Source: Hippasteria phrygiana (lineage: Eukaryota; Echinodermata; Asteroidea; Valvatida; Goniasteridae). Taken from it: 64,000 nucleotides of DNA. Below the pieces are notes generated by a model, which was given only the letters and a program-made list of their open reading frames with translations, had not been told where the DNA came from and did not search any database. The DNA lies in the NCBI GenBank assembly GCA_037893225.1, contig JAZGUH010000619.1, forward strand, positions 682,001 to 746,000, written 5' to 3'. The translations under genes were made by a program, and so were the position numbers. Position 1 is the first letter of the stretch, and the number at the start of each line of letters is the position of its first letter. Below, one piece after another: positions 1 to 9,488 of this stretch.

Positions 1-134
1 GGCTGGGAATTTCTGGTATTCTTCAATAGGAGCAAGCCGAAGTCTGCCGCCAAGCCTCAATACTCCGTCATCAAGGTAAGGCCGCAAACTGTAAATGGAA
101 CTTTGCTTCCTTACTGATGCTTGGCTTCCACGCA
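1..134 (-). pseudogene. BEL/Pao integrase N-terminal fragment, left flank of the palindrome
   Basis: On the minus strand this stretch is open in one frame and reads like the start of a BEL/Pao integrase region, with the segments SLRPYLDDGVLRLGGRL and APIEEYQKFPA. It is the direct continuation of the RNase H end found at 12807 on the other side of the large palindrome: the six bases TGCGTG (minus strand) occur at both edges, and counting them once keeps the reading frame open. The rest of the integrase and the 3' LTR lie left of the window. The fragment has no function on its own. Confidence 0.8.
129..134. repeat. Target-site duplication CACGCA, left copy
   Basis: CACGCA directly precedes the element terminus AGTAGTTTAGG and recurs at 12807-12812 directly after the opposite terminus. 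A 6-bp duplication next to 5'-AG termini is the known signature of Polinton/Maverick elements. Confidence 0.88.
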
Positions 135-360
135 AGTAGTTTAGGAGGAGCAAGCTCCACCTGAGAGCGAGGGTCGTGAGGATCAAACGGATCAGGGGGG
201 CGTGGTCACTTGAGGGGGGGGGGGTCACTTTGAGGGAGAGGAGGAGGGAGTGTGGTGGTGGTGTTGGTGGAGGAGGAGGGAGGGTAGTGTTGGTGATGGA
301 GGAGGAGGGCTGGGGCTGACACGGCTACACATGTTGACGGGTTGAGTGACATCATCAGCA

Positions 361-629
361 TGACGTCACAGATAAGATCGGACAAGTCGAGGAGGAACAA
401 TGGGACAGCTCCGGACAAGTAACGAATCGCAACGGTTATTGCGCTCTGATTGGTTGTTTCAAATACCGAAACATTCTAACCAGTGGTTCTTTTAAAAGAT
501 GATGATCGTATAACTTCATTTGCTTGCTGCTGCTCGTTCAGACAACCAGGTAAAAAGGTAAAAAGCACTCGCAAACATCAACGAACTGGAAACGGAGTCA
601 CTTCGGAGAGAAAATTTAAAGCTGTAAGT
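361..629 (+). promoter_or_regulatory. Inward promoter and first exon of the left arm
   Basis: A consensus CRE (TGACGTCA, 361-368) is followed by CCGGACAAGT, a CCAAT box read as ATTGG (449-453) and the symmetric TATA-like box CTTTTAAAAG (489-498). Transcription would begin around 525-540, and a leader without an obvious ORF runs to a good splice donor GTAAGT at 624-629. The block is clearly homologous to the promoter at 20380-20640: both share the CRE, GAACAATGGGACA, the CCGGACAAGT segment and the CCAAT box in the same order. The box assignments are seen in the sequence; the start site is inferred. Confidence 0.65.
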
Positions 630-779
630 CTTTGACGCATTATTATATTTAAATATATTAATATAACTTGTTTAAAATAATTTGTATACATCTAGAAAAC
701 GTGAAGAGTGTGTTAACAGGCTACTGTAGTTCCCCAATATAATTCAACAAACTTAGAAACGTACCGTGTAATACTTGAA

Positions 780-1160
780 CGGGCTAAACCTTTCCTCAGA
801 CGGCGTAATTCACCTCGGTCACTTCACTCTCAAAGAAAACATCAGCCAGTGCTGTTGGCGGTATAAATGTACTGGCCAGCGCCTGTACGGGCACAAGTTA
901 CTTCCTTTCCCCAGACGACATAATTAACATTGGTCACTCCACTCTCATAGAAAACATGTAGGCTGTATTAGTGTGTGATACGTAGTAAATGAGCGGGCTT
1001 ATTATTCTCAGATGACATAATTGACCTTGGTTACCCCACTCTCATAGAAAACATAGGCTGTAAGTGGTCGTGTGCGCAGCGGTAAACATTGCACAGTACA
1101 CAGCCGGGCTTATCCTCAGACGACATAATTGGAACCGGTCACTCGACTCAAAGTCACAAC
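780..1160 (+). repeat. Four-copy, about 110-bp exon-like repeat (mirror 11780-12160)
   Basis: Four diverged units follow each other. Each begins with a pyrimidine-rich CCTCAG or CCCAG followed by ACGACATAATT (or a variant), then GGTCACTCCACTCTCATAGAAAACAT, shortened in some units. Each unit opens like a 3' splice acceptor and the array sits right after the promoter and splice donor at 624, so these could be alternative leader exons. No long ORF runs through them. The right arm holds the same array inverted. Confidence 0.55.
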
Positions 1161-1603
1161 AGTAAGGGAAACCTGATTACGGAATTAAGGAACACGTGTG
1201 TACGTTAATTGATAATTTTATTACTTGGGTAAGTAAATGTGTTAGTAGATAAGAGTATAAACAAACTAGCACGGGGGTGTCCTGACCGTGAGGGGATGTC
1301 GCAATTTAAATAAACAGAGGAGCTGTTTGTCTTGTATTTCTTGAATGAACGCATTTCTTTTTTATGTGAAATGTACGCGGTATGGCTTAATCGTAGGAAT
1401 ATATATTGTTATGTATTGTATGATTTCTATTTATGTATATACTGTATAAGGTATTGGGGATGGTGCTTACTGCTAAAATAAATAGAGGAACGTACGTATC
1501 CGTAAAATACATACCAGCATAATAATAATCAATTAAAGTAATACACGTACATATACAGTACAGTGAAAAGTGTACAGAAATATAGTACCGATGAGAATAG
1601 GAA

Positions 1604-1981
1604 TCATAAGCAATACAGTAAGAAATACATATACGTAGACATCGAAGGATGGTAAACAAGTACTGCACTAGTTCGGTCCTTCAAGTATAGTCTTCCCATC
1701 CGAAATTCGCGGTGATTTTGAACGACTCCATGCAGGCAATCATCGTTAGGGGCGCTAATAATGAGCTTTGCATCATCGGATTGCCAATTCGAAACTTTAA
1801 GCATATTGTGCAGTCCGTCTGACCATGCTGACATACAACAAACTACTACAACCATGGTTTTATTCCTCCATGCTACAACTATTCCTCGACGGAAACCTGT
1901 CACATTATTAGCCTTTGTTCCAAAACAGGGAAGCGAGGGGGTGTAAAAAAAGATATAAAAAAATAATGAATTCCTACGCAC
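1604..1981 (-). CDS. Possible 125-residue ORF or exon, left arm
   Basis: Unrecognised. The reading frame starts in AT-rich sequence, but its middle, from GFRRGIVVAWRN to YHPSMS, looks protein-like and begins just after a possible acceptor (TGTGACAG, minus strand). The same frame is present unchanged in the right arm at 10959-11336. The neighbouring 850-bp units repeat the first part of this exon-like segment and then lose it at LIIS. It could be a real exon repeated in tandem, or just conserved non-coding sequence of a young duplication. No domain is recognised. Confidence 0.25.
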   Translation of the reverse strand: MRRNSLFFYIFFYTPSLPCFGTKANNVTGFRRGIVVAWRNKTMVVVVCCMSAWSDGLHNMLKVSNWQSDDAKLIISAPNDDCLHGVVQNHREFRMGRLYLKDRTSAVLVYHPSMSTYMYFLLYCL

Positions 1982-4301
1982 GTATGATTTTGTAACCCAT
2001 TTAAAATTGCACCTAAGGCATTATCTCATTCAGTTTAACTGTACTCGCGCCTCATCAAGTTGTTTCATCCCAACTTATCCGAGTTTTCAGGTTTTGTTTT
2101 ATTCAGGTTTTGTTTGGTTTTGTTTCGGTAGACACGGATTTTGTTTTGAAAAAAAAAAACAATTAAAGAAATTATACGCGTAAACATAGCCGTTAAAACG
2201 GATAAAACACGGGAGACCTGTATATGTTTCATGTCACTCTGCATGTATATGGGACCTTTGTACAGTATAATAATGAGAAGAATAATAAACATCATACAAA
2301 AATCACTTTAGGCAAATACAAAAAGAATGGAAACAAAAAAGTAGGCCTAAAGATAAAAGAACACATTCAGCTCTGAATACATTTTTAATACACTTTTTCC
2401 TTTTTTAATGTACGTAACATCAATGAATGGATAACCGATACAAATCACTGTATAAAAGAAACTCACAATTTCTTAAGTATCAATAACCAAGGAAAAAATG
2501 CACATATACTTTAAGAAGAATCCCCATATAAAAATACTGGAAATCAAATATGTTTGGAGGTGCAACACAGTTATTTTGTTAATGTTCGAGTCAATTTTGT
2601 TCGCTAATAATGAGCTTTGCATCATCGGATTGCCAATTCGAAACTTTAAGCATATTGTGCAGTCCGTCTGACCATGCTGACATACAACAAACTACTACAA
2701 CCATGGTTATATTCCTCCATGCTACAACTATTCCTCGACGGAAACCTGTCACATTATTAGCCTTTGTTCCAAAACGAGGGAAGCGAGGGGGTGTAAAAAA
2801 AGATATAAAAAAATAATGAATTCCTACGCACGTATGATTTTGTAACCCATTTAAAATTGCACCTAAGGCATTATCTCATTCAGTTTAACTGTACTCGCGC
2901 CTCATCAAGTTGTTTCATCCCAACTTATCCGAGTTTTCAGGTTTTGTTTTATTCAGGTTTTGTTTGGTTTTGTTTCGGTAGACACGGATTTTGTTTTGAA
3001 AAAAAAAAACAATTAAAGAAATTATACGCGTAAACATAGCCGTTAAAACGGATAAAACACGGGAGACCTGTATATGTTTCATGTCACTCTGCATGTATAT
3101 GGGACCTTTGTACAGTATAATAATGAGAAGAATAATAAACATCATACAAAAATCACTTTAGGCAAATACAAAAAGAATGGAAACAAAAAAGTAGGCCTAA
3201 AGATAAAAGAACACATTCAGCTCTGAATACATTTTTAATACACTTTTTCCTTTTTTAATGTACGTAACATCAATGAATGGATAACCGATACAAATCACTG
3301 TATAAAAGAAACTCACAATTTCTTAAGTATCAATAACCAAGGAAAAAATGCACATATACTTTAAGAAGAATCCCCATATAAAAATACTGGAAATCAAATA
3401 TGTTTGGAGGTGCAACACAGTTATTTTGTTAATGTTCGAGTCAATTTTGTTCGCTAATAATGAGCTTTGCATCATCGGATTGCCAATTCGAAACTTTAAG
3501 CATATTGTGCAGTCCGTCTGACCATGCTGACATACAACAAACTACTACAACCATGGTTATATTCCTCCATGCTACAACTATTCCTCGACGGAAACCTGTC
3601 ACATTATTAGCCTTTGTTCCAAAACGAGGGAAGCGAGGGGGTGTAAAAAAAGATATAAAAAAATAATGAATTCCTACGCACGTATGATTTTGTAACCCAT
3701 TTAAAATTGCACCTAAGGCATTATCTCATTCAGTTTAACTGTACTCGCGCCTCATCAAGTTGTTTCATCCCAACTTATCCGAGTTTTCAGGTTTTGTTTT
3801 ATTCAGGTTTTGTTTGGTTTTGTTTCGGTAGACACGGATTTTGTTTTGAAAAAAAAAAACAATTAAAGAAATTATACGCGTAAACATAGCCGTTAAAACG
3901 GATAAAACACGGGAGACCTGTATATGTTTCATGTCACTCTGCATGTATATGGGACCTTTGTACAGTATAATAATGAGAAGAATAATAAACATCATACAAA
4001 AATCACTTTAGGCAAATACAAAAAGAATGGAAACAAAAAAGTAGGCCTAAAGATAAAAGAACACATTCAGCTCTGAATACATTTTTAATACACTTTTTCC
4101 TTTTTTAATGTACGTAACATCAATGAATGGATAACCGATACAAATCACTGTATAAAAGAAACTCACAATTTCTTAAGTATCAATAACCAAGGAAAAAATG
4201 CACATATACTTTAAGAAGAATCCCCATATAAAAATACTGGAAATCAAATATGTTTGGAGGTGCAACACAGTTATTTTGTTAATGTTCGAGTCAATTTTGT
4301 T
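1753..4301 (+). repeat. Tandem array, three 849/850-bp units (left arm)
   Basis: Units start at about 1753, 2602 and 3452, each with CGCTAATAATGAGC, and the array ends at TTTTGTTCC near 4301. Units 2 and 3 look identical; unit 1 differs by single bases such as AACAGGG against AACGAGGG. Each unit is AT-rich and includes an A-run, a TAGGCCTA-type word and the exon-like segment described for 1604-1981. The right arm has two units (9489-11187). Confidence 0.9.
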
Positions 4302-4676
4302 CCTTATACAGTATCTTCATTTTAATTACTGTTAAAATGAACGTTGGAGGATAATAAAAATGTTAACGACATGTACATAAATTTTCCAGAAGAATAAACT
4401 TATCATGCCCGTCACATCAACGGTGTCTATATACTCTACCAGTTAGAAAACTATTTTGATTTGACTTTTTCTGTTTAGTTTTTATTCCCACAATATCTTT
4501 CTTCGCAGTTAAATCGTCAGTGTCCTCAATGTAACTGGATTACTGCAAGAGTGACTAACAGAGGTGACTATTCTATATATTATTTTTTCTTTTCTACCAA
4601 AGGCACTACTAGATTCTTTAAAAATTACAATAGTCTTTCTGAAACTATTAGTCTTTTATCATCACTGTCTTCCTCG
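4302..4676 (-). other. AT-rich 3' flank of the C2H2 gene (mirror 9114-9488)
   Basis: This stretch lies between the tandem array and the C2H2 gene and would be the 3' untranslated and terminator region of that gene. No ORF, domain or strong poly(A) signal is clear. The mirror copy lies at 9114-9488. Confidence 0.5.
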
Positions 4677-5516
4677 CTATTCAGGTTCCTCTTCATCTTG
4701 TTGGAACAGTCCGTCAAATTTGGCCTGGTGTTTAGACATTATTCTGTTCAGGGCTTTATTCACTTCCAGACCCTTATTTACTTTTTCTTCGAGATCTTCC
4801 ACAATATCTTGATGAGTATCACTATCTTTCAGATGTAGGTAACTTGACAAAAAATCCTTGTAGGTGTTGAAAAAGATTCGCTTAACTGCCCAAAAGGTCT
4901 TTCTATTGGCTTTTTCCTTGGCTTGATCTTCACCCATACCACAGTTGACGTACTTTTCACATTTTTCATTCCACATCTCTTCAGTGGCTTCTTTGGCCTC
5001 TTCCAACCAGTCTAGATAAGCGGCATTGTCTTCCAATTCAGAACTAGACGCATCTTCATGCAATATTTCGTCATCTTCTGCCTCCGTTTCAGATTCCGAA
5101 TCATTTTCTTCGAAATCTTCGTCTTCATCCTGCGTAGATTCAGTTTCACAGTTTTCTATTTCTGAATCTTCAGAACTAGACTCATCTTCATCCGATAATT
5201 CGTTATCTTCTACCTCCGTTTCGGATTCCGAATCTTTTTCCTCGAAATCTTCGTCTTCATCCTGCGTAGATTCAGTTTCACAGTTTTCTATTTCTGAATC
5301 TTTAAATCTACGCTTTTTAAAAACGGGTTCAGAATTATACACGTCACAATTTTCAGATTGAATAGCTTTAGTTTCAAGATCATCGTCAACTTGATTCATT
5401 GTAGATTCCTCTTCAGCATGTACATTTTCTGTATGCCTGCGTAGGTTATATCTCCGTCCAAAGCTTTTGTTACATTGGTGACAAGCATGGGGTTTGACTG
5501 CAGAAATAACATTCAT
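4677..5516 (-). CDS. C2H2 zinc-finger protein with acidic middle and helical tail, left arm
   Basis: A 279-residue protein with no name I recognise. One classical C2H2 finger lies at about residues 12-33 (CHQCNKSF...RRHTENVH). Residues about 75-155 are very acidic and contain a direct repeat of about 40 residues starting DSEIENCETESTQ. The last 110 residues are predicted helical and Trp/Tyr-rich (YLDWLEEAKEATEEMW ... FWAVKRIFFNTYKDF) and end in an acidic EEEPE. Layout suggests a DNA-binding or chromatin-interacting regulator in the nucleus; this is inference. A similar layout, one N-terminal finger plus an acidic region and a helical C-terminal domain, is common among unnamed proteins near invertebrate virus-like elements. 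The promoter at 5900-5995 lies upstream. The start chosen is the first Met before the finger, after a leader full of short AUG frames. It is identical to the gene at 8274-9113. Confidence 0.75.
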   Translation of the reverse strand: MNVISAVKPHACHQCNKSFGRRYNLRRHTENVHAEEESTMNQVDDDLETKAIQSENCDVYNSEPVFKKRRFKDSEIENCETESTQDEDEDFEEKDSESETEVEDNELSDEDESSSEDSEIENCETESTQDEDEDFEENDSESETEAEDDEILHEDASSSELEDNAAYLDWLEEAKEATEEMWNEKCEKYVNCGMGEDQAKEKANRKTFWAVKRIFFNTYKDFLSSYLHLKDSDTHQDIVEDLEEKVNKGLEVNKALNRIMSKHQAKFDGLFQQDEEEPE

Positions 5517-5569
5517 GTTGAATCTTTGAAGGTTAATCTCCGAATAACAAGAAACGGATGAAATCGCTT

Positions 5570-5880
5570 AATATAACTATACTCATTCTCCTCATACTTC
5601 TGCATGGTATTTGTGATCAGTTACTCATTTTACTCATTTCGCTGCTCATCTGCTCATTTCTTGCTCTTTTTGTTGCTCATTTGCTCATTTCTTGCTCTTT
5701 TTGTTGCTCATTTTACTCATTTCGCTGCTCATTTACTCATTTCTCTCTCTTTTTGTTGCTCATTTACTCATTTCGCTGCTCATCTGCTTATTTCTTGCTC
5801 TTTTTGTTGCTCATTTACTCATTTCGCTTCTCATTTGCTCACTTCCTGCTCTTTTTTGCTCATTTTACTCATGACTGAAC
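5570..5880 (-). repeat. ATGAG-type short-repeat leader of the left C2H2 gene
   Basis: On the gene's strand this is a degenerate tandem of words such as ATGAGCAAATGAGCAGCGAA and ATGAGTAAATGAGCAACAAA. Almost every 10 bases there is an ATG, usually closed by TGA within a few codons. It lies between the promoter TATA box and the start codon, so it would be a 5' untranslated leader. Related arrays fill 6000-6165, 6595-6960, 7080-7230, 7680-7800 and 7915-8190. Confidence 0.7.
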
Positions 5881-5899
5881 GACCAGCAGCAAGCAAATG

Positions 5900-5995
5900 A
5901 AGTTATACGATCATCAGGCTTTTAAAAGAACCACAGGTTAGAAAGTTTCGGTCTTTAAAACAACCAATCAAAGTGCGGTAACCGATCCAACGAGC
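5900..5995 (-). promoter_or_regulatory. Promoter of the left C2H2 gene
   Basis: Minus-strand copy of the element's core promoter: CCAAT box (CCAAT on plus at 5964-5968), ACCGAAACTTTC motif, TATA-like CTTTTAAAAG at 5919-5928, then the start region GGTCGTTCAG near 5875-5890. It is directed at the C2H2 gene ending its leader at 5516. Confidence 0.65.
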
Positions 5996-6164
5996 AAGAA
6001 ATGAGCAAAAAGAGCAACAAAAAGAGCAAGAAATGAGCAAATGAGCAGCCAAATTAGTAAATGAGCAACAAAAAGAGCAAGAAATGAGCAAATGAGCCGC
6101 GAAATTAGTAAATGAGCAACAAAAAGAGAGAGAAATGAGCAAATGAGCAGCAAAATGAGTAAAA

Positions 6165-6558
6165 TGAAGATTTCGAAGAAAATGATTCGGAATCCAAAAC
6201 GGAGGCAGAAGATGACGAAATATTGCATGAAGATGCGTCTAGTTCTGAATTGGAAGACAATACCGCTTATATCTAGACTGGGTGAAAGAGGCCAAAGAAG
6301 CCACTGAAGAGATGTGGAATGAAAAATGTGAAAAGTACTTCAACTGTGGTATGGGTGAAGATCAAGCCAAGGAAAAAAGCCAATAGAAAGACCCTTTGGG
6401 CAGTTAAGCGAATCTTTTTCAACACCTACAAGGATTTTCTATTTTTGTCAAGTTACCTACATCTGAAAGATAGTGATACTTATCAAGATATTGTGGAAGA
6501 TCTCGAAGAAAAAGTAAATAAGGGTCTGGAAGTAAACAAAGCCCTGAACAGAGTTTAA
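6165..6558 (+). pseudogene. Broken inner fragment of the C2H2/acidic gene, left
   Basis: A decayed copy of the second half of the 279-residue gene, in opposite orientation to the intact left copy. It starts inside the acidic repeat, has extra bases near 6270 and an extra A near 6380 that shift the frame, and ends early with a stop right after LEVNKALNRV. The C-terminal piece from KANRKTLWAVKRIF on is still readable. It makes the palindrome itself a nested inverted repeat. Confidence 0.7.
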
Positions 6559-6959
6559 TATAACTATACTCGTTCTCCTCATACTTCTGCATGGTATTTG
6601 TGATCAGTTACTCATTTTACTCATTTCGCTGCTCATCTGCTCATTTCTTGCTCTTTTTGTTGCTCATCTGCTCATTTCTTGCTCTTTTTCTTGCTCATTT
6701 TACTCATTTCGCTGCTCATTTCTCTCTCTTTTTGTTGCTAATTTAATCATTTCGCTGCTCATTTGCTCTTTTCTTGCTCTTTTTGTTGCTCATTTACTCA
6801 TTTCGCTGCTCATTTACTCACTTCTTGCTCTTTTTGTTGCTCATTTACTCATTTCGCTGCTCATTTGCTCATTTCTTGCTCTTTTTGTTGCTCATTTACT
6901 CATTTCGCTGCTCATTTGCTCATTTCTTGCTCTTTTTGTTGCTCTTTTTGCTCATTTCT

Positions 6960-7085
6960 TGCTCGTTTGATCGGTTACCGCACTTTGATTGGTTGTTTTA
7001 AAGACCGAAACTTTCTAACCTGTGGTTCTTTTAAAAGCCTGATGATCGCATAACTTCATTTGCTTGCTGCTGGTCGTTCAGTCAT
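6960..7085 (+). promoter_or_regulatory. Unpaired central promoter copy
   Basis: A third copy of the core promoter (ATTGG at 6988-6992, CTTTTAAAAG at 7028-7037) lies in the only non-mirrored part of the element. It points right, toward a decayed antisense copy of the C2H2 gene (7283-7676) and then the intact copy at 8274. Its presence on one side only gives the palindrome an orientation. Confidence 0.6.
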
Positions 7086-7282
7086 GAGTAAAATGAGCAA
7101 AAAGGAGCAAGAAGTGAGCAAATGAGCAGCGAAATGAGTAAAATGAGCAACAAAAAGAGCAAGAAATGAGCAAATGAGCAAGAAAAAGAGCAAGAAATGA
7201 GCAGATGAGCAGCGAAATGAGTAAAATGAGTAACTGATCACAAATACCATGCAGAAGTATGAGGAGAACGAGTATAGTTATA

Positions 7283-7676
7283 TTAAACTCTGTTCAGGGC
7301 TTTGTTTACTTCCAGACCCTTATTTACTTTTTCTTCGAGATCTTCCACAATATCTTGATAAGTATCACTATCTTTCAGATGTAGGTAACTTGACAAAAAT
7401 AGAAAATCCTTGTAGGTGTTGAAAAAGATTCGCTTAACTGCCCAAAGGGTCTTTCTATTGGCTTTTTTCCTTGGCTTGATCTTCACCCATACCACAGTTG
7501 AAGTACTTTTCACATTTTTCATTCCACATCTCTTCAGTGGCTTCTTTGGCCTCTTTCACCCAGTCTAGATATAAGCGGTATTGTCTTCCAATTCAGAACT
7601 AGACGCATCTTCATGCAATATTTCGTCATCTTCTGCCTCCGTTTTGGATTCCGAATCATTTTCTTCGAAATCTTCA
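7283..7676 (-). pseudogene. Broken inner fragment of the C2H2/acidic gene, right
   Basis: Mirror of 6165-6558 with the same frameshifts and the same early stop, which shows that the damage came before the inner duplication. Reading frame NVKSTSTVVWVKIKPRK is a shifted version of the intact protein. Confidence 0.7.
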
Positions 7677-7809
7677 TTTTACTCATTTTGCTGCTCATTT
7701 TCTCATTTCTCTCTCTTTTTGTTGCTCATTTACTAATTTCGCGGCTCATTTGCTCATTTCTTGCTCTTTTTGTTGCTCTTTTTGCTCATTTCTTGCTCGT
7801 TGGATCGGT

Positions 7810-7915
7810 TACCGCACTTTGATTGGTTGTTTTAAAGACCGAAACTTTCTAACCTGTGGTTCTTTTAAAAGCCTGATGATCGTATAACTTCATTTGCTTG
7901 CTGCTGGTCGTTCAG
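7810..7915 (+). promoter_or_regulatory. Promoter of the right C2H2 gene
   Basis: Mirror of the block at 5900-5995: ATTGG at 7822-7826, CTTTTAAAAG at 7862-7871, start region GGTCGTTCAGTC near 7905-7917. It is immediately upstream of the ATGAG-rich leader and the C2H2 gene at 8274. Confidence 0.65.
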
Positions 7916-8190
7916 TCATGAGTAAAATGAGCAAAAAAGAGCAGGAAGTGAGCAAATGAGAAGCGAAATGAGTAAATGAGCAACAAAAAGAGCAAGAAAT
8001 AAGCAGATGAGCAGCGAAATGAGTAAATGAGCAACAAAAAGAGAGAGAAATGAGTAAATGAGCAGCGAAATGAGTAAAATGAGCAACAAAAAGAGCAAGA
8101 AATGAGCAAATGAGCAACAAAAAGAGCAAGAAATGAGCAGATGAGCAGCGAAATGAGTAAAATGAGTAACTGATCACAAATACCATGCAG
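7915..8190 (+). repeat. ATGAG-type short-repeat leader of the right C2H2 gene
   Basis: Mirror of 5570-5880. The first upstream frame begins at 7918 (MSKMSKKEQEVSK, then stop). Translation of the main ORF would have to pass many upstream AUGs, unless the leader is spliced out or an internal start is used. Confidence 0.7.
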
Positions 8191-8273
8191 AAGTATGAGG
8201 AGAATGAGTATAGTTATATTAAGCGATTTCATCCGTTTCTTGTTATTCGGAGATTAACCTTCAAAGATTCAAC

Positions 8274-9113
8274 ATGAATGTTATTTCTGCAGTCAAACCC
8301 CATGCTTGTCACCAATGTAACAAAAGCTTTGGACGGAGATATAACCTACGCAGGCATACAGAAAATGTACATGCTGAAGAGGAATCTACAATGAATCAAG
8401 TTGACGATGATCTTGAAACTAAAGCTATTCAATCTGAAAATTGTGACGTGTATAATTCTGAACCCGTTTTTAAAAAGCGTAGATTTAAAGATTCAGAAAT
8501 AGAAAACTGTGAAACTGAATCTACGCAGGATGAAGACGAAGATTTCGAGGAAAAAGATTCGGAATCCGAAACGGAGGTAGAAGATAACGAATTATCGGAT
8601 GAAGATGAGTCTAGTTCTGAAGATTCAGAAATAGAAAACTGTGAAACTGAATCTACGCAGGATGAAGACGAAGATTTCGAAGAAAATGATTCGGAATCTG
8701 AAACGGAGGCAGAAGATGACGAAATATTGCATGAAGATGCGTCTAGTTCTGAATTGGAAGACAATGCCGCTTATCTAGACTGGTTGGAAGAGGCCAAAGA
8801 AGCCACTGAAGAGATGTGGAATGAAAAATGTGAAAAGTACGTCAACTGTGGTATGGGTGAAGATCAAGCCAAGGAAAAAGCCAATAGAAAGACCTTTTGG
8901 GCAGTTAAGCGAATCTTTTTCAACACCTACAAGGATTTTTTGTCAAGTTACCTACATCTGAAAGATAGTGATACTCATCAAGATATTGTGGAAGATCTCG
9001 AAGAAAAAGTAAATAAGGGTCTGGAAGTGAATAAAGCCCTGAACAGAATAATGTCTAAACACCAGGCCAAATTTGACGGACTGTTCCAACAAGATGAAGA
9101 GGAACCTGAATAG
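8274..9113 (+). CDS. C2H2 zinc-finger protein with acidic middle and helical tail, right arm
   Basis: Second, residue-for-residue identical copy of the 279-residue protein at 4677-5516, transcribed outward in the opposite direction. The promoter is at 7820-7915, with CTTTTAAAAG at 7862-7871. The leader of about 350 bases is filled with ATGAG words that create many short upstream frames. Perfect identity of both copies, internal acidic repeat included, implies either very recent formation of the palindrome or gene conversion between the arms. No frameshift or stop is present, so both copies look functional. Confidence 0.75.
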   Translation: MNVISAVKPHACHQCNKSFGRRYNLRRHTENVHAEEESTMNQVDDDLETKAIQSENCDVYNSEPVFKKRRFKDSEIENCETESTQDEDEDFEEKDSESETEVEDNELSDEDESSSEDSEIENCETESTQDEDEDFEENDSESETEAEDDEILHEDASSSELEDNAAYLDWLEEAKEATEEMWNEKCEKYVNCGMGEDQAKEKANRKTFWAVKRIFFNTYKDFLSSYLHLKDSDTHQDIVEDLEEKVNKGLEVNKALNRIMSKHQAKFDGLFQQDEEEPE

Positions 9114-9488
9114 CGAGGAAGACAGTGATGATAAAAGACTAATAGTTTCAGAAAGACTATTGTAATTTTTAAAGAATCTAGTAGTGCCTTTGGTAGAAAA
9201 GAAAAAATAATATATAGAATAGTCACCTCTGTTAGTCACTCTTGCAGTAATCCAGTTACATTGAGGACACTGACGATTTAACTGCGAAGAAAGATATTGT
9301 GGGAATAAAAACTAAACAGAAAAAGTCAAATCAAAATAGTTTTCTAACTGGTAGAGTATATAGACACCGTTGATGTGACGGGCATGATAAGTTTATTCTT
9401 CTGGAAAATTTATGTACATGTCGTTAACATTTTTATTATCCTCCAACGTTCATTTTAACAGTAATTAAAATGAAGATACTGTATAAGG

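Larger units (their letters stand above)
135..6750 (+). repeat. Left arm of the giant inverted repeat
   Basis: Positions x in this arm pair with 12940-x (outer part) and 13790-x (inner part) in the right arm; the 850 offset is one extra tandem unit here. Further small indels lie in the inner ATGAG-type repeats near 5950-6150. The inner edge is approximate because those repeats are low in complexity. Confidence 0.85.

Noticed and set aside
5026..5361. Ser-rich ORF antisense to the acidic region (mirror 8429-8764)
   Set aside because: The complement of Asp/Glu/Ser codons gives Ser-rich frames; the sense strand has the finger and the promoter.
5558..5900. Phe/Leu/Ser-rich membrane-like ORFs antisense to the C2H2 leader (also 5968-6228, 6763-7053, 7613-7822, 7890-8232)
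   Set aside because: They are read from the reverse of the ATGAG short repeats; all frames look alike and none has a non-repetitive part.
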